NCBI RefSeq assembly: GCF_010747475.1
Contig: NZ_VSLZ01000006.1
Span: 124,001-188,000, forward strand
Reading direction: 5' to 3'
DNA length: 64,000 nucleotides
Source: Halorussus sp. MSC15.2
Lineage (GTDB): Archaea > Halobacteriota > Halobacteria > Halobacteriales > Haladaptataceae
Shown here in pieces: positions 7,938-17,731 of this stretch (the first letter of the stretch is position 1; each line of letters opens with the position of its first letter). The position numbers and the translations under genes are program-made. The notes under the pieces were generated by a model. That model did not search any database, was not told the origin of the DNA, and saw nothing but the letters and a program-made list of their open reading frames with translations.

Positions 7938-10556
7938 GTGGTGGAAGATAACACCAATCGGGAAGCGGTGGCAGAGGAGCGCGAAACGTCGCGTCGGACT
8001 TTCCTGCGGGCGACTGGGGCGCTAACCGTGGGCGGGTCGCTACTAGGAAGCGTAGACGTCGCCGCCGCGGATAGCGGCGACGCCGACCTCGAGAAACTCG
8101 TCGCCGAGATGACCCTCGATGAGAAGGTCAGTCGGACGCACGGCGCGGAGGGTGGTCCCGAGGGAATCGCGGGCTACCTTCAAGGCGTCGAGTCACCTGA
8201 CGTCCCTGGGATGGGGATGGCCGACGGCCCGCCGGGCGCTTCCCTCGGCGTCCCGACGACCGACTTCCCGCATCCCATCGCCACGGCGGCGACGTTCAAC
8301 CCCTCGCTCGTCTCCGAGCAGGGGCGGGCCATCGCGCGCGAAGCGAAATCCGGCGGCGTCGAAGTCCTGCTCGCGCCGTCGATGGACATGGCGCGAGTCC
8401 CGTTGCACAGTCGACACGGCGAGACGTACGGCGAAGACCCGCATCTCGCCGCCGAAATGGCGAAAGCCTACACCTCGGCAGTCCAGTCGGAGGGCGTCAT
8501 CGCGACGCTGAAACACTTCGTCTGCTACAACCAAGCGAGTACGACCGGCTCCGTCTACGACTACTTCTCGACGTCCGAGCACAACGTCGTCGTCAGTGAG
8601 CGCGCCCGCCGCGAACTCTACTACCAGCCGTTCAAGGCCGCCGTCACCGAGGGCGGCGCCGGCGCAGTCATGCCCGCGTACAACAAGATAAACGGGACGT
8701 ACAGCAGTGAACACCGCGAACTCCTGCGAGACGTTCTCAAGGACGAGTGGGGCTTCGACGGGTTCGTCGTCTCCGACTGGGGCGGCACCCACAGCACCGT
8801 CGAGGCGGCACAGAACGGTCTCGACATCGAGATGCCGTCCGCGAACTACTTCGGCGACACCCTCAAGAAGGCAGTCGAGAACGGCGACGTCGAGGAGAGC
8901 ACCGTCGACGAGATGGTGAAACGCGGTCTCACCGCACAGCAGGAAATCGGCGCGCTCGACGGTGAGCGCGACGGGTCGGAACCGGTCCGCGGGACGGACG
9001 AGCACTTCGAACTCGCCCAGCAGATAGCCGAAGAGGGCACCGTCCTCCTCAAGAACGAGGACGACCTCCTCCCGCTCGACCGCGACGGGGTCGACGAAAT
9101 CGCGCTCGTCGGCCCGAGTCCGACCGGCTTCAAGACGAGCATCGGCGGCAGCGACCACATCGACGCGATTCGTCGCGTCGACCCCGTCGAAGGTCTCGAC
9201 GCCGTCGCAGGCGACGACGTCACCGTCACGACCGTCTCGACCGACCGGTCCCGACTCGTCGAGACCGAACACCTCACGCCGGCGTCCGGCACCGGGAACG
9301 GACTCACCGCCGAGTACTTCACGAGCGACGACTGGTCGGGCAGTCCCGTCCGCACCCGCGTCGAAGACCAAGTCGACCTCACCGAGACCGAACTCTCGGA
9401 CATCGGCGCGAACTCCGTCCGCTGGACCGGCACGCTGACCGCCCCAACTTCGGGGACGTTCGGCGTCGCCGTCACCAGCCAAGGCCCCGGTCGCCTCTAC
9501 GTCGACGGCGAACCCCTCGTCCGGAGCGAGGGCGGCGGGTTCTTCGGTCCCAAGACCGAGGAAGCGAGCCTCGAACTCGAAGCCGGCCAGACCTACGACA
9601 TCCGCGTCGAAGCCGCCGGCGGCCCCGCTTCGCTGTCGTGGAACCCGCCGGAGGGGATTCGCGACGCGGTCGCCGCGGCGGAATCCGCCGACGTCGCCGT
9701 CGTCCTCGCGCAGACCGACACCTTCTACGGCGACGACCGCCACGAGTACGCCCTCCCCGGCAACCAGTCCGCACTCGTCGACGCGGTCCGAACGGCCAAC
9801 GAGGAAACCGTTCTCCTCCTCAACACCGAAGCCCCCGTCGAACTGCCGTGGGTCGAAGACGTTCCCGCGATTCTCCAACTCTGGTTCCCCGGACAGGAGG
9901 GTGGCCGCGCGCTCGCGAACATCCTCTTCGGCGAAGTTACCCCCTCCGGGAAGACCCCGGTTACGTTCGGCGCCGACCTCGAGGACTACCTGCCGCAGGA
10001 GATTACCTCCCTCCCCGACGGGGCACGCGGCTACCCCGGCATCGACGGCACCGCCTACTACGACGAAGGCGTCTTCGTCGGGTACCGGCACTTCGACGAA
10101 CACGACGTCGAGCCGGTCTTCCCCTTCGGCCACGGCGAGTCCTACACCGACTTCGAGTACGAGGACCTCCGCGTCACCCCGAAGGTCAAGAACGAGGCGA
10201 AACAGACGCTCAAGGCGAAACTCCGGGTCACGAACACCGGGGACCGTACTGGCGCGGAGACCGTCCAACTCTACGTTCACGACGTCGACGCCAGCGTCGA
10301 GCGGCCGCCGAAAGAACTCGAAGCCTTCGAGAAGGTCGCGCTCGACCCCGGCGAAACCGCGACCGTCACGTTCGAACTCGCCGACAGCGCCTTCGAGTTC
10401 TTCCACCCCGACGACGGCTGGACCGTCGAGACCGGGGCTTTCGAAGTTCTCGTCGGCAGTTCCTCCCGCGACATCCGCCTCCGAGACGGCGTCGAGGTCA
10501 TCGACCCGCGCTCGAACGGCGGCCGCGCCGACGCCCCCGGACACGCCGACGACTGA
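7938..10556 (+). CDS. Tat-exported family 3 glycoside hydrolase with PA14 insert
   Basis: An about 872-aa extracellular beta-glucosidase-like enzyme. The N-terminus has a Tat signal (SRRTFLRATGALTVGG, then an Ala-rich end). The GH3 N-terminal barrel follows (about 50-300), with the nucleophile Asp in GFVVSDWGGTH (about residue 280) and substrate-loop motifs GETYGEDPHL and LKHFVCYNQAS. Next come the GH3 C-terminal sandwich with an inserted PA14-like domain (about 455-575; LTAEYFTSDDWSGSPV) and a fibronectin-III-like end (about 750-860). Starts are ambiguous: TTG 7932, GTG 7938 or GTG 7941; GTG 7938 fits the upstream TATA box for a leaderless message. Likely substrates are beta-glucosides or oligosaccharides. 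It stands alone, without neighbouring sugar genes. Confidence 0.9.
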   Translation: MVEDNTNREAVAEERETSRRTFLRATGALTVGGSLLGSVDVAAADSGDADLEKLVAEMTLDEKVSRTHGAEGGPEGIAGYLQGVESPDVPGMGMADGPPGASLGVPTTDFPHPIATAATFNPSLVSEQGRAIAREAKSGGVEVLLAPSMDMARVPLHSRHGETYGEDPHLAAEMAKAYTSAVQSEGVIATLKHFVCYNQASTTGSVYDYFSTSEHNVVVSERARRELYYQPFKAAVTEGGAGAVMPAYNKINGTYSSEHRELLRDVLKDEWGFDGFVVSDWGGTHSTVEAAQNGLDIEMPSANYFGDTLKKAVENGDVEESTVDEMVKRGLTAQQEIGALDGERDGSEPVRGTDEHFELAQQIAEEGTVLLKNEDDLLPLDRDGVDEIALVGPSPTGFKTSIGGSDHIDAIRRVDPVEGLDAVAGDDVTVTTVSTDRSRLVETEHLTPASGTGNGLTAEYFTSDDWSGSPVRTRVEDQVDLTETELSDIGANSVRWTGTLTAPTSGTFGVAVTSQGPGRLYVDGEPLVRSEGGGFFGPKTEEASLELEAGQTYDIRVEAAGGPASLSWNPPEGIRDAVAAAESADVAVVLAQTDTFYGDDRHEYALPGNQSALVDAVRTANEETVLLLNTEAPVELPWVEDVPAILQLWFPGQEGGRALANILFGEVTPSGKTPVTFGADLEDYLPQEITSLPDGARGYPGIDGTAYYDEGVFVGYRHFDEHDVEPVFPFGHGESYTDFEYEDLRVTPKVKNEAKQTLKAKLRVTNTGDRTGAETVQLYVHDVDASVERPPKELEAFEKVALDPGETATVTFELADSAFEFFHPDDGWTVETGAFEVLVGSSSRDIRLRDGVEVIDPRSNGGRADAPGHADD

Positions 10557-10611
10557 CCGCTCACCCCTCCGTTCTTCGGCGAGCGAGTAAGTCGTGGGTG
10601 TGACCGCGATT

Positions 10612-12825
10612 CTACACCGCCTCGGACACCGCTCCGAACTCCTGTTCTTCGCTGTCGGTACTCGCATCGACTTCGTCGAGCGCTCGCTCGAAGTGGTCCA
10701 TCGTCAGTTCGATATCGTCCACGCTCGCGGACTCGTCGCCCGACGACCGCCGGACGTACTCGCGGACGGCTATCTGTGCCGCCTCGCGACAGACGGCCTC
10801 GACGTCCGCGCCGACGTATCCGTCGGCTCGCTCCGCCAACTCGTCGATATCGACGTCGGCGGCGAGCGGCCTGTCGCGGGTGTGAATCTCGAAGATTTCG
10901 CGCCGGGCGTCCTCGTCCGGCTCCGTCACCGCGACGTGACGGTCGAACCGCCCCGGCCGCAGGAGCGCGTCGTCGATGAGGTCCGGCCGGTTGGTCGTGG
11001 CGATTACCACGACGTCCTCCAACTCTTCGAGACCGTCGAGTTCGGTCAGCAGTTGGGAGACGACGCGTTCGCCGACGTTAGAGTCGCCGACGCCCTGCCC
11101 TCGTTCGGACGCGATGGCGTCTATCTCGTCGAAGAAGATGACGGTCGGGGCGTTCTGGCGTGCTTTCGAGAACACGTCGCGGACGCCCTTCTCGGATTCG
11201 CCGACGTACTTGTCGAACAGTTCGGGACCCTTGACCGAGATGAAGTTCGAGTCGGCCTCGTTGGCGACGGCCTTGGCCAGGAGCGTCTTCCCGGTGCCGG
11301 GCGGTCCGTGCAGGAGGACGCCCTTCGCCGGGTCGAGCGCGACGCGGTCGTAGGCGTCGGCGTACGCCAACGGCCACTCGACGGTTTCCTGCAGTCGTTC
11401 CTTGGCCTCGTCGAGTCCGCCCACGTCCTCCCAACTGACGTCGGGCGTCTCGACGAAGACTTCGCGCATCGCCGAGGGTTCGATTCCCTTCAGCGCCCCT
11501 CTGAAGTCCGCGTCGGTCACCTCGATTGAGTCGAGGACGTCGGCCGATATCTCATCCTCGTCGAGGTCGATATCGGGCCGGATGCGGCGGAGCGCTCCCA
11601 TCGCGGATTCTTTGGCCAGCGATTCGAGGTCCGCGCCGACGAACCCCTGCGTGTGTTCGGCGTACCGACCGAGTTCGACGTCCTCCCCCAGCGGCATGCC
11701 GCGGGTGTGGATTCGGAGAATCTCCTCGCGGCCCTCCTCGTCGGGGACGCCGATTTCGATTTCGCGGTCGAACCGGCCGGGTCGGCGGAGCGCGGGGTCC
11801 ACCGCGTCGATTCGGTTCGTGGTCCCGATGACGGTAATCTGTCCGCGCTCTTCGAGACCGTCCATCAGCGAGAGCAGTTGGGCGACGACGCGGCGCTCGA
11901 CGTCGCCGCTGACCTCCTCGCGCTCGGGGGCGATGGAGTCCAGTTCGTCGATGAAGACGATGGCGGGCGCGTTCTCCTCGGCCTCGTCGAACACCTCGCG
12001 GAGTTGCTCTTCGCTCTCGCCGTAGTACTTCGACATGATTTCCGGCCCGGAGATGGTCTGGAAGTGAGCGTCGATTTCGTTGGCCACGGCTTTGGCTATC
12101 AGCGTCTTGCCGGTCCCGGGGGGTCCGTGCAACAGGACGCCCTTGGGCGGTTCGATGCCGAGCGTGTGGAAGAGTTCGGGGTGGCGCATTGGCAACTCTA
12201 TCATCTCCCGAACTTGGTCGAGTTCGTCGTCCAGTCCGCCGATGTCCTCGTAGGTGACCGTCGGAGCGGCCGGTTCCTCGGTGTCGTCGGCGTCTACGGT
12301 GACCTCCTCTGCGCTCCGGTCGGTGATTTCGATTGTCGTCTCCGTTCCGACGACGACCGGTCCGCTCGGTTCGGTGTCCACGACGAGCAGCGGGATTCGA
12401 CGGTCCGACCCGCGCGACAGCATCCCGAAGCCGATTGGGAGCGCGACCGTCTGCCCCGCGGTCACCGCTTGGTCGGCGAGTTGGTCGCGGATGTGGGAGT
12501 CGAGGTCACCGCGAACGCGGAGGGTACCCGGAAGCGCGATTCTCACCCGGTCGGCCGGACTCACTTCCGTCTTCTCGACGGTCACTCGGTCGTCGATGGC
12601 GACGTTGGCCGCCTGTCTGAGCTGCCCGTCGATGCGGACGACGCCGCGGCCCGCGTCGCTCGAATCGCTGGGCCAGATTCGGGCGACGGCACGACCGTCG
12701 TCGCGACCCTCGATGGCGACGAAGTCACCGCTACTGACCCCGAGTTCGACGAGCGCGTCGCGGTCGATGACGGCCATACCACTTCCCGGTTCCCTGTTCT
12801 TGAGCTGTTTGACCGTGAGTCGCAT
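10612..12825 (-). CDS. cdc48: Cdc48/VCP-type double AAA ATPase
   Basis: A 737-aa AAA+ unfoldase. The N-domain (residues 1-180, MRLTVKQL start) comprises a double-psi barrel plus a second subdomain. It is followed by D1 with Walker [14 protein letters not shown] and Walker [12 protein letters not shown], and D2 with [13 protein letters not shown] and [11 protein letters not shown]. Both modules have arginine-finger regions ([22 protein letters not shown]). The ATG at 12825 is preferred to a GTG three codons upstream because haloarchaeal Cdc48 proteins begin MRLTVK. It lies downstream of hsp20 on the same strand with a 73-bp gap, suggesting a shared protein-quality-control operon. Archaeal Cdc48 feeds unfolded substrates to the proteasome. 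Confidence 0.95.
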   Translation of the reverse strand: MRLTVKQLKNREPGSGMAVIDRDALVELGVSSGDFVAIEGRDDGRAVARIWPSDSSDAGRGVVRIDGQLRQAANVAIDDRVTVEKTEVSPADRVRIALPGTLRVRGDLDSHIRDQLADQAVTAGQTVALPIGFGMLSRGSDRRIPLLVVDTEPSGPVVVGTETTIEITDRSAEEVTVDADDTEEPAAPTVTYEDIGGLDDELDQVREMIELPMRHPELFHTLGIEPPKGVLLHGPPGTGKTLIAKAVANEIDAHFQTISGPEIMSKYYGESEEQLREVFDEAEENAPAIVFIDELDSIAPEREEVSGDVERRVVAQLLSLMDGLEERGQITVIGTTNRIDAVDPALRRPGRFDREIEIGVPDEEGREEILRIHTRGMPLGEDVELGRYAEHTQGFVGADLESLAKESAMGALRRIRPDIDLDEDEISADVLDSIEVTDADFRGALKGIEPSAMREVFVETPDVSWEDVGGLDEAKERLQETVEWPLAYADAYDRVALDPAKGVLLHGPPGTGKTLLAKAVANEADSNFISVKGPELFDKYVGESEKGVRDVFSKARQNAPTVIFFDEIDAIASERGQGVGDSNVGERVVSQLLTELDGLEELEDVVVIATTNRPDLIDDALLRPGRFDRHVAVTEPDEDARREIFEIHTRDRPLAADVDIDELAERADGYVGADVEAVCREAAQIAVREYVRRSSGDESASVDDIELTMDHFERALDEVDASTDSEEQEFGAVSEAV

Positions 12826-12898
12826 GGCTCTCACCTCCGTCGTGGTCGAAAAAACGAGTCGCAGGCGATGCTGTCAGGCCAGTGAGGTCCAGTCGTCG

Positions 12899-13270
12899 TC
12901 AGGACTGGACCTCGATTTCGGTGCCGGTGACGGTCGCTCCCCGCTGGACCGGAAGCCGAACCTCGAGGATGCCGTTGGTGTACTCGGCAGTGATTCCCTC
13001 CTCGTCTACGTCCTTGGGGAAGCGGAACCGACGGTGGTAGGTCCTGCGTTGGTCCCGCTGTTCGTCCTCGTGTTCGGCGGCGATGTTGAGGACGCCGTTG
13101 TCCCACGAGACGCTGATTTCGTCCGGTTCGAAGCCCGGCATCTCGACGCTGAGGACGAACTCGTCGTCTTCCTCGTACAGTTCGTAGTCGTTACTCCCGG
13201 TTTCGAACAGTCGGCTCGGCATATCGAGGTTCTGCATCCACGAGCTTGTTGGGCTCCTGGGCAGTGCCAT
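12899..13270 (-). CDS. hsp20: Hsp20/alpha-crystallin small heat-shock protein
   Basis: A 123-aa protein with a short N-terminal arm and an alpha-crystallin domain (about residues 28-120). Visible motifs are DEFVLSVEMPGFEPDEISVS and GVLNIAAEHEDE. The conserved signature NGILEVRLP, in which A-x-x-x-n-GvL is usual, is present near the end. These proteins hold unfolding clients as oligomers without ATP. It is the first gene of a likely operon with cdc48. Confidence 0.92.
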   Translation of the reverse strand: MALPRSPTSSWMQNLDMPSRLFETGSNDYELYEEDDEFVLSVEMPGFEPDEISVSWDNGVLNIAAEHEDEQRDQRRTYHRRFRFPKDVDEEGITAEYTNGILEVRLPVQRGATVTGTEIEVQS

Positions 13271-13297
13271 GGCTGGTCACCTCGATACCAATTCATG

Positions 13298-13325
13298 ATT
13301 GTGCGCGGTTCATAATAAATATTTT
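13298..13325 (-). promoter_or_regulatory. Promoter of the hsp20-cdc48 operon
   Basis: Read on the minus strand, CCAAAATATTTATTATG gives a strong TATA box (TTTATTAT), with a purine-rich B-recognition-like stretch just before it. It lies about 40 nt upstream of the hsp20 ATG at 13270. A heat-shock type of regulation is plausible, but no specific operator was identified. Confidence 0.5.
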
Positions 13326-13411
13326 GGCCGTCGGCGACGCGGCTGCGCTGATACCCGACCGACCGTCCCATCGAGGGGAACATACAAACCGGCCGTCCCA
13401 CTATCCGGCGC

Positions 13412-14998
13412 ATGGCCGACTCCGAGGCGAATCGCGAGGTCGATTTCGAACTGAAGGAACGCGCGATGGACGAAGCGCCCGTCGGAATCACGATTTCCGA
13501 CCCGGCCCGCGAGGACAATCCGCTAATCTACGTCAACGAGGCGTTCGAGCGCCTGACCGGCTACGAACGCGAGGCGGCCGTCGGACGGAACTGTCGGTTC
13601 CTTCAGGGCGAGGAGACTGCACCCGAGGCCGTCGCGGAGATGGCCGAAGCGGTAGACGCCGAGGAGCCGGTGTCGGTCGAACTCGTGAACTACCGGGCGG
13701 ACGGCGAAGCATTCTGGAACGAGATAACTATCGCTCCACTCCGAAACGAGGACGGCGAGGTCACTAACTTCGTCGGATTTCAGGACGACGTCACTGCGCG
13801 CAAGGAGGCGGAACTAGAGGTCGAACGACGAAAGCGAGACCTCGAACACCTCGTCCGAAGGATAAACGGACTCCTGAAGGACGTCACCGAGACCCTGATG
13901 CGGTCGAGTTCGAAGGAGGAGGCCGTGCGCGGGGTGACCGAGCGTCTCGCCGCGGCCGACCCGTACGCGTTCGCTTGGTTCGGCGAACTGGACCTCGTCT
14001 CGGAGCGTATCGTCCCGTCGTCGTGGGCCGGCGAGGGAGAGTCGCTGGACGGACTCGAAATCGACGTTCACGCCGACGATACGACGGCCCGCGCCTTCGA
14101 CACACGGTCGGTTCGAACTTCGCCGGTCGCTGGCACCGCCTGTGCGGACCGCGTCCCGGGTGCGCGGTCGATGGCCGCGGTCCCTATCGCCGACCGAGAC
14201 ACGGTCTACGGCGTGTTGACCGTCTATTCTGACGATGAGGACGCGTTCGACGAGCGCGAGACTGTCGTGTTGGAAGCGCTGGGTCGGACCGTCGGGACGG
14301 CGCTCAACGCCCGCGAGAGCCGCGAAGTCCTCACGGCCGACAACGTCGTCGAACTCGAGTTCGACGTGGCCGACCCCACGCTGTTCTTCGTCGAACTCTC
14401 CGCGGAGTGCGAGTGCCGACTCGAATATCGGGGGTCGGTGAACTCGGACGGTGCGGGACTCTCGATGTTCTTCACGACGGACGCCGCACCGACGACGATT
14501 CTCGACGTCGCCGAGAGCATCTCGGAAATCGAAGACGCCGCGGTAGTCAGCGGCGACGACGAGTCGAACCTCTTTGAGTTCCGAATCGGCGGAGACTCGG
14601 TCGTCGCCGAACTGGCCGAACGAGGGGTCAAAACGCGTTCTATCGTGGCCGAGAACGGGACCGCCCGACTCACGCTCGAACTCGCGCCCAGTATCGACTC
14701 GCGAGCGGTCACCGACACGTTCCGCGACCGCGTTACGGGGAGTGAACTCGTCGCCTTCCGAGAACGAGAACGCCCGGCCAACACGAAGCGGGAGTTCGTC
14801 GGCGGTCTGGAAGAACGCCTGACCGACCGTCAGATTACGGCCTTACAGAAGGCCTACCTCGGCGGCTACTACGACCCGAACCGCTCGACGACGGGAGACG
14901 AACTGGCCGAGTCGATGGGCGTCTCGCGCGCCACGTTTCACCAGCACCTTCGGGCGGCCGAGCGGAAGCTAATTGGCGAGTTCTTCGGTGACGCCTGA
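13412..14998 (+). CDS. bat: Bat-type regulator: LOV/PAS, GAF and HTH_10 domains
   Basis: A 528-aa protein. Residues about 20-125 form a PAS domain of LOV type: GRNCRFLQG carries the photoactive Cys (residue 61) and surrounding flavin-binding residues, and NYRADGEAFWNEI matches the second LOV motif. A GAF domain follows (about 150-310), then the bacterio-opsin activator module (about 315-460). The C-terminal HTH_10 domain (LTDRQITALQKAYLGGYYD, then ELAESMGVSRATFHQHLRAA) completes it. This is the architecture of Halobacterium Bat, the light/oxygen-dependent activator of bop and carotenoid genes. Placement before a Brz-like zinc finger and crtB strengthens this. No bop gene is in the window. Confidence 0.88.
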   Translation: MADSEANREVDFELKERAMDEAPVGITISDPAREDNPLIYVNEAFERLTGYEREAAVGRNCRFLQGEETAPEAVAEMAEAVDAEEPVSVELVNYRADGEAFWNEITIAPLRNEDGEVTNFVGFQDDVTARKEAELEVERRKRDLEHLVRRINGLLKDVTETLMRSSSKEEAVRGVTERLAAADPYAFAWFGELDLVSERIVPSSWAGEGESLDGLEIDVHADDTTARAFDTRSVRTSPVAGTACADRVPGARSMAAVPIADRDTVYGVLTVYSDDEDAFDERETVVLEALGRTVGTALNARESREVLTADNVVELEFDVADPTLFFVELSAECECRLEYRGSVNSDGAGLSMFFTTDAAPTTILDVAESISEIEDAAVVSGDDESNLFEFRIGGDSVVAELAERGVKTRSIVAENGTARLTLELAPSIDSRAVTDTFRDRVTGSELVAFRERERPANTKREFVGGLEERLTDRQITALQKAYLGGYYDPNRSTTGDELAESMGVSRATFHQHLRAAERKLIGEFFGDA

Positions 14999-15002
14999 CT
15001 AG

Positions 15003-15021
15003 TAAGGTATTTTCTTTTTTA
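15003..15021 (+). terminator. T-rich terminator after bat
   Basis: A run containing TATTTTCTTTTTT begins a few bases after the bat stop. This matches the oligo-T tracts that end archaeal transcripts. Confidence 0.5.
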
Positions 15022-15104
15022 GCCTCACTCTCGTCAGTTAGGACTAACACCGAACCCCGGTCCAGCGGTGGACTCGCGGCGACACGGGGTTCCCAAGACC
15101 AACC

Positions 15105-15251
15105 ATGCCGACATGTAATCACTGCGGGAGCTACGTTTCGAACGCGTTCGTGCGCGTCTTCGCCGACGAGAACGGACAGATACGGGCCTGCCCCGAGTGT
15201 TCGGCGAACGCGGGAATCGCCGAAGTGACGCTGAGTAGGGCCGAGTCCTGA
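15105..15251 (+). CDS. Small zinc-finger protein, Brz-like
   Basis: A 48-aa protein with two CxxC knuckles: PTCNHCGSYV near the start and ACPECSANAG near the end, 27 residues apart, so one zinc site is expected. It lies between bat and crtB. In Halobacterium, the small zinc-finger protein Brz from the bop-brp region regulates bop and crtB1, and this gene matches it in size, motif and context. It is too short for most gene finders. DNA- or RNA-binding activity is inferred from that family. Confidence 0.75.
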   Translation: MPTCNHCGSYVSNAFVRVFADENGQIRACPECSANAGIAEVTLSRAES

Positions 15252-15345
15252 TTCTCACGTCGTCCACTCGGCCGCGGACAGGCCGGTCACTGTCGTTCGA
15301 CGCCGGTCTTAGTGTTACGATTAGTCGAAGCCGGAGGCTACACGA

Positions 15346-16401
15346 ATGGTAACTGACGAACAGCTCCAGACGAGTCGCGCGATACAACGACGGACCGGAC
15401 GGACGTTCCACGTGGCGACGAAGTTCCTCCCCGAACGAGCGCGCTTTCCGACGTACGTGCTCTACGCGTTCTTTCGGATGGCCGACGACGTCGTGGACGA
15501 CCCCGACCCGGGACCCCCGGCGGAACTCCGGGCCGAACTCGCCCGGATGCGCGCGACGGCCACGGGCGAGCGACCGACCGACGACCCCGTACTCTCGGCG
15601 TTCAGCGAGATGCGCGAGCGGCACGGCATCGCGGACGAGGAAATCGAGGTGTTCATCGACGCCATGGAGGCCGACGTGGAACCGGAGGTGTACGACACCT
15701 ACGACGACCTGACCGACTACCTCCGGGGGTCGTCGGTCGCCGTCGCCTACATGATGCTCGCCGTGATGGGGCCGGAGGACGAGGAGACGGCCCGCCCTCA
15801 CGCGGAGGCACTCGCCGAAGCGTTCCAGTTGACGAACTTCATCCGTGACGTTCGGGAGGACGTCACCGACTACGGCCGGATATACCTGCCGCGCGCGACC
15901 CTCCGAAAGTTCGGGGTCTCGACCGACGATATCGCCGACCTGCGCCACTCCGAGGGCGTCGCCGCGGCGGTTCGCAGCGAACTCCGCCGGACCGAAGAGC
16001 GCTACCGCGAGGGCGTCGCGGGCATCGCGGACCTGCCCGAAGACTGCCAGTTTCCGGTGTTGCTCTCGGCGGTTCTGTACGCCGAGTATCACCGACACGT
16101 CCGCGAGCGTGATTTCGACGTCCTCTCCGGGACGCCGAGTCTCGGTCTCAGCGACTACTTCCGTCTCGTCGCACGGACGTGGTGGTACTGGCGACGCGAG
16201 AACGACCCCGAGGCGGCCTTCTACCGGGCGAGCGCCATCTCGGCGGAAGCCGAGAGCGACCCGGACGTCGAGACCGAATCACCTGCTGCCTCGGCGCAGA
16301 CCGAGACGACAGGCTACCGGGACGTACGTTCAATACGGAGGCCGTTCGAACGAGTCGTGAACCGCCTCCGAAAGTGCTGGCCCGTCGGACCGTCCGAGTA
16401 A
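15346..16401 (+). CDS. crtB: Phytoene synthase
   Basis: A 351-aa squalene/phytoene synthase. The two Asp-rich metal-binding motifs are present: MADDVVDDPDPG (residues about 44-55) and FIRDVREDVTDYGRIYLP (about 165-182). These enzymes condense two geranylgeranyl diphosphates to phytoene, the first committed step to bacterioruberin and retinal carotenoids. A charged, low-complexity C-terminal tail (about 295-325) is typical of haloarchaeal versions. Its position after bat and the Brz-like gene indicates light/oxygen-responsive control, as for crtB1 of the bop regulon. Confidence 0.92.
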   Translation: MVTDEQLQTSRAIQRRTGRTFHVATKFLPERARFPTYVLYAFFRMADDVVDDPDPGPPAELRAELARMRATATGERPTDDPVLSAFSEMRERHGIADEEIEVFIDAMEADVEPEVYDTYDDLTDYLRGSSVAVAYMMLAVMGPEDEETARPHAEALAEAFQLTNFIRDVREDVTDYGRIYLPRATLRKFGVSTDDIADLRHSEGVAAAVRSELRRTEERYREGVAGIADLPEDCQFPVLLSAVLYAEYHRHVRERDFDVLSGTPSLGLSDYFRLVARTWWYWRRENDPEAAFYRASAISAEAESDPDVETESPAASAQTETTGYRDVRSIRRPFERVVNRLRKCWPVGPSE

Positions 16402-16441
16402 CTGGGGATGGTCCGTCGGTCAGGGTAGAAGAAAACTAGAG

Positions 16442-16726
16442 TTAGTCGATGTGGCCTTCAGCGCGGAGCTGGTCGGCGTCCTGCTGGGTGTAGCGCCATT
16501 CGACGTTGGCCTTCTCGTCCTGCCAGTCCCACGGTTCCACGAGGACGACGTCGCCTTGTTCGATCCAGACTCGGTACTTCATTCGTCCGGGGATTCGACC
16601 CATCCGGTTCTGCCCGTCCTCGCACTGGACGCGCACGTGGTTGCCGCCGTTGTGTTCGGTGACGACGCCGAACAACTCGTCATCGTTGGGCATGCGGAGA
16701 TTCCGCCGGCCCGAGTTTTCGCTCAT
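16442..16726 (-). CDS. eif1A: Translation initiation factor aIF1A
   Basis: A 94-aa S1-like OB-fold protein matching archaeal eIF1A over its whole length. Visible blocks are [39 protein letters not shown] and [17 protein letters not shown]. It binds the ribosomal A site and assists start selection. The ATG at 16726 follows an AT-rich stretch (CTATAGTAG, about 16730) that can act as a near-start promoter element. Many haloarchaea carry more than one copy, so this need not be the only one. Confidence 0.95.
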   Translation of the reverse strand: MSENSGRRNLRMPNDDELFGVVTEHNGGNHVRVQCEDGQNRMGRIPGRMKYRVWIEQGDVVLVEPWDWQDEKANVEWRYTQQDADQLRAEGHID

Positions 16727-16817
16727 ACTCTATAGTAGAGCGTCGCACTGAAAAGGCATCCGATACCCTTGGTGTCACGGCACACTCCCAAAAACAGTCC
16801 TCGTTCGATGGTGCACG

Positions 16818-17330
16818 TTACTCGTCCTCGGTCCCGCCGCGAATTCCGGCCACCAAACGATGGGGGACACGTAGGCCCAAACTGGCGGCACTGAAGCCGA
16901 GCGTGTACACGACCAAGCCGAGCGTCCGAACTGGCTCCAAGAAATACGCTACCGGGTCCCGTTGCGAGGTTTCGGGGCCGGTCACCACGCCGACTTTCTC
17001 CATAAGCGCCGTGTAGAACGCGGTCAGTTCGTTGTTCACTGCGACCGGCACCGTGTCCAGTTCTTGGAAGTAATTACGGAGTGAATCGCCGAACTGAGCG
17101 GGCCACACCGAGGTTTCCGGCACCAGTACCGCCGCCGCGTACGCGAACATCAGGAATCCCGTCGTGAGTTGGAGGACGGTGCGGCGATACTCCTTCCGCC
17201 GGTCACGGTCGGGAGTGCGACGGGCTAACAGTCCGTAGTAGCCAGCGGTCAACAGGAGGAGACCGCCGACCAGTTCGATACCTTTCGCTAGTATCTCGCC
17301 CGTCGTCGGTTCCGATGGGAGAGCGGTCAT
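16818..17330 (-). CDS. Uncharacterised four-helix membrane protein
   Basis: A 170-aa protein with hydrophobic helices near residues 15-35 (GIELVGGLLLLTAGYYGLL), 50-70 (LQLTTGFLMFAYAAAVLV) and 135-155 (LGLVVYTLGFSAASLGL). A long polar stretch lies between helices two and three. I do not recognise the family. Its ATG overlaps the stop of the upstream gene (17327-17330), so the two membrane proteins are translationally coupled and may form a complex. Confidence 0.65.
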   Translation of the reverse strand: MTALPSEPTTGEILAKGIELVGGLLLLTAGYYGLLARRTPDRDRRKEYRRTVLQLTTGFLMFAYAAAVLVPETSVWPAQFGDSLRNYFQELDTVPVAVNNELTAFYTALMEKVGVVTGPETSQRDPVAYFLEPVRTLGLVVYTLGFSAASLGLRVPHRLVAGIRGGTEDE

Positions 17331-17731
17331 CTGTCTCTAGCCGGGTCGGCGTCTGCTGGTTGCTGAGTCTCTGCCTCCTCCTCCGCGGACGAGACGCGGC
17401 CGGCAACCACGTCGTACACGGCGTGGCCGCTCTCTCCGAGTCTATCCCGCCAGTTGGCCAAGGGATTTGTGAGACGTGGTCGGCCGGGGCGTCTGTCCGG
17501 ATTCACGAGGAGGTAACTCGGTACGAGAATCGCGGCTAATCCGGTCAGTAAGATGATGAAATCGAACACCACGACGAAGGCGACGGTGATGGTTGCCGCA
17601 ATCAACGTTGGATAGTAGGCCCCAGCGGTCGAGTCGTCGGTGGAAGCGGCGAGGTAGTGCGCGACGCGATAGCTCCCGGTGAACGTGAGCACGATTAGTA
17701 ACCACGCGATCGCAGTGATTAGGCCACTCAT
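17327..17731 (-). CDS. Uncharacterised small membrane protein
   Basis: A 134-aa protein with an N-terminal helix (ITAIAWLLIVLTFTGSY), two more strongly hydrophobic helices (residues about 40-75) and a charged cytosolic tail rich in Arg, Glu and Ala. The family is not recognised. It shares a four-base overlap with the following gene, and together they form a two-gene unit. Confidence 0.65.
   Translation of the reverse strand: MSGLITAIAWLLIVLTFTGSYRVAHYLAASTDDSTAGAYYPTLIAATITVAFVVVFDFIILLTGLAAILVPSYLLVNPDRRPGRPRLTNPLANWRDRLGESGHAVYDVVAGRVSSAEEEAETQQPADADPARDR

Noticed and set aside
8193-10667. An 824-codon open frame on the minus strand opposite the GH3 gene
   Set aside because: It mirrors the GC-rich codon pattern of the real gene, lacks any domain, has Arg/Gly/Val-rich content, and the opposite strand has full GH3 motifs and a Tat signal.
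11470-11510. GGTTCGATTCCC, resembling a tRNA T-arm
   Set aside because: It lies inside cdc48, and no acceptor, D or anticodon stem can be folded around it.
10594-12885. Long plus-strand frames opposite cdc48 (311 and 410 codons)
   Set aside because: They are antisense shadows of the highly conserved AAA ATPase, without recognisable domains.
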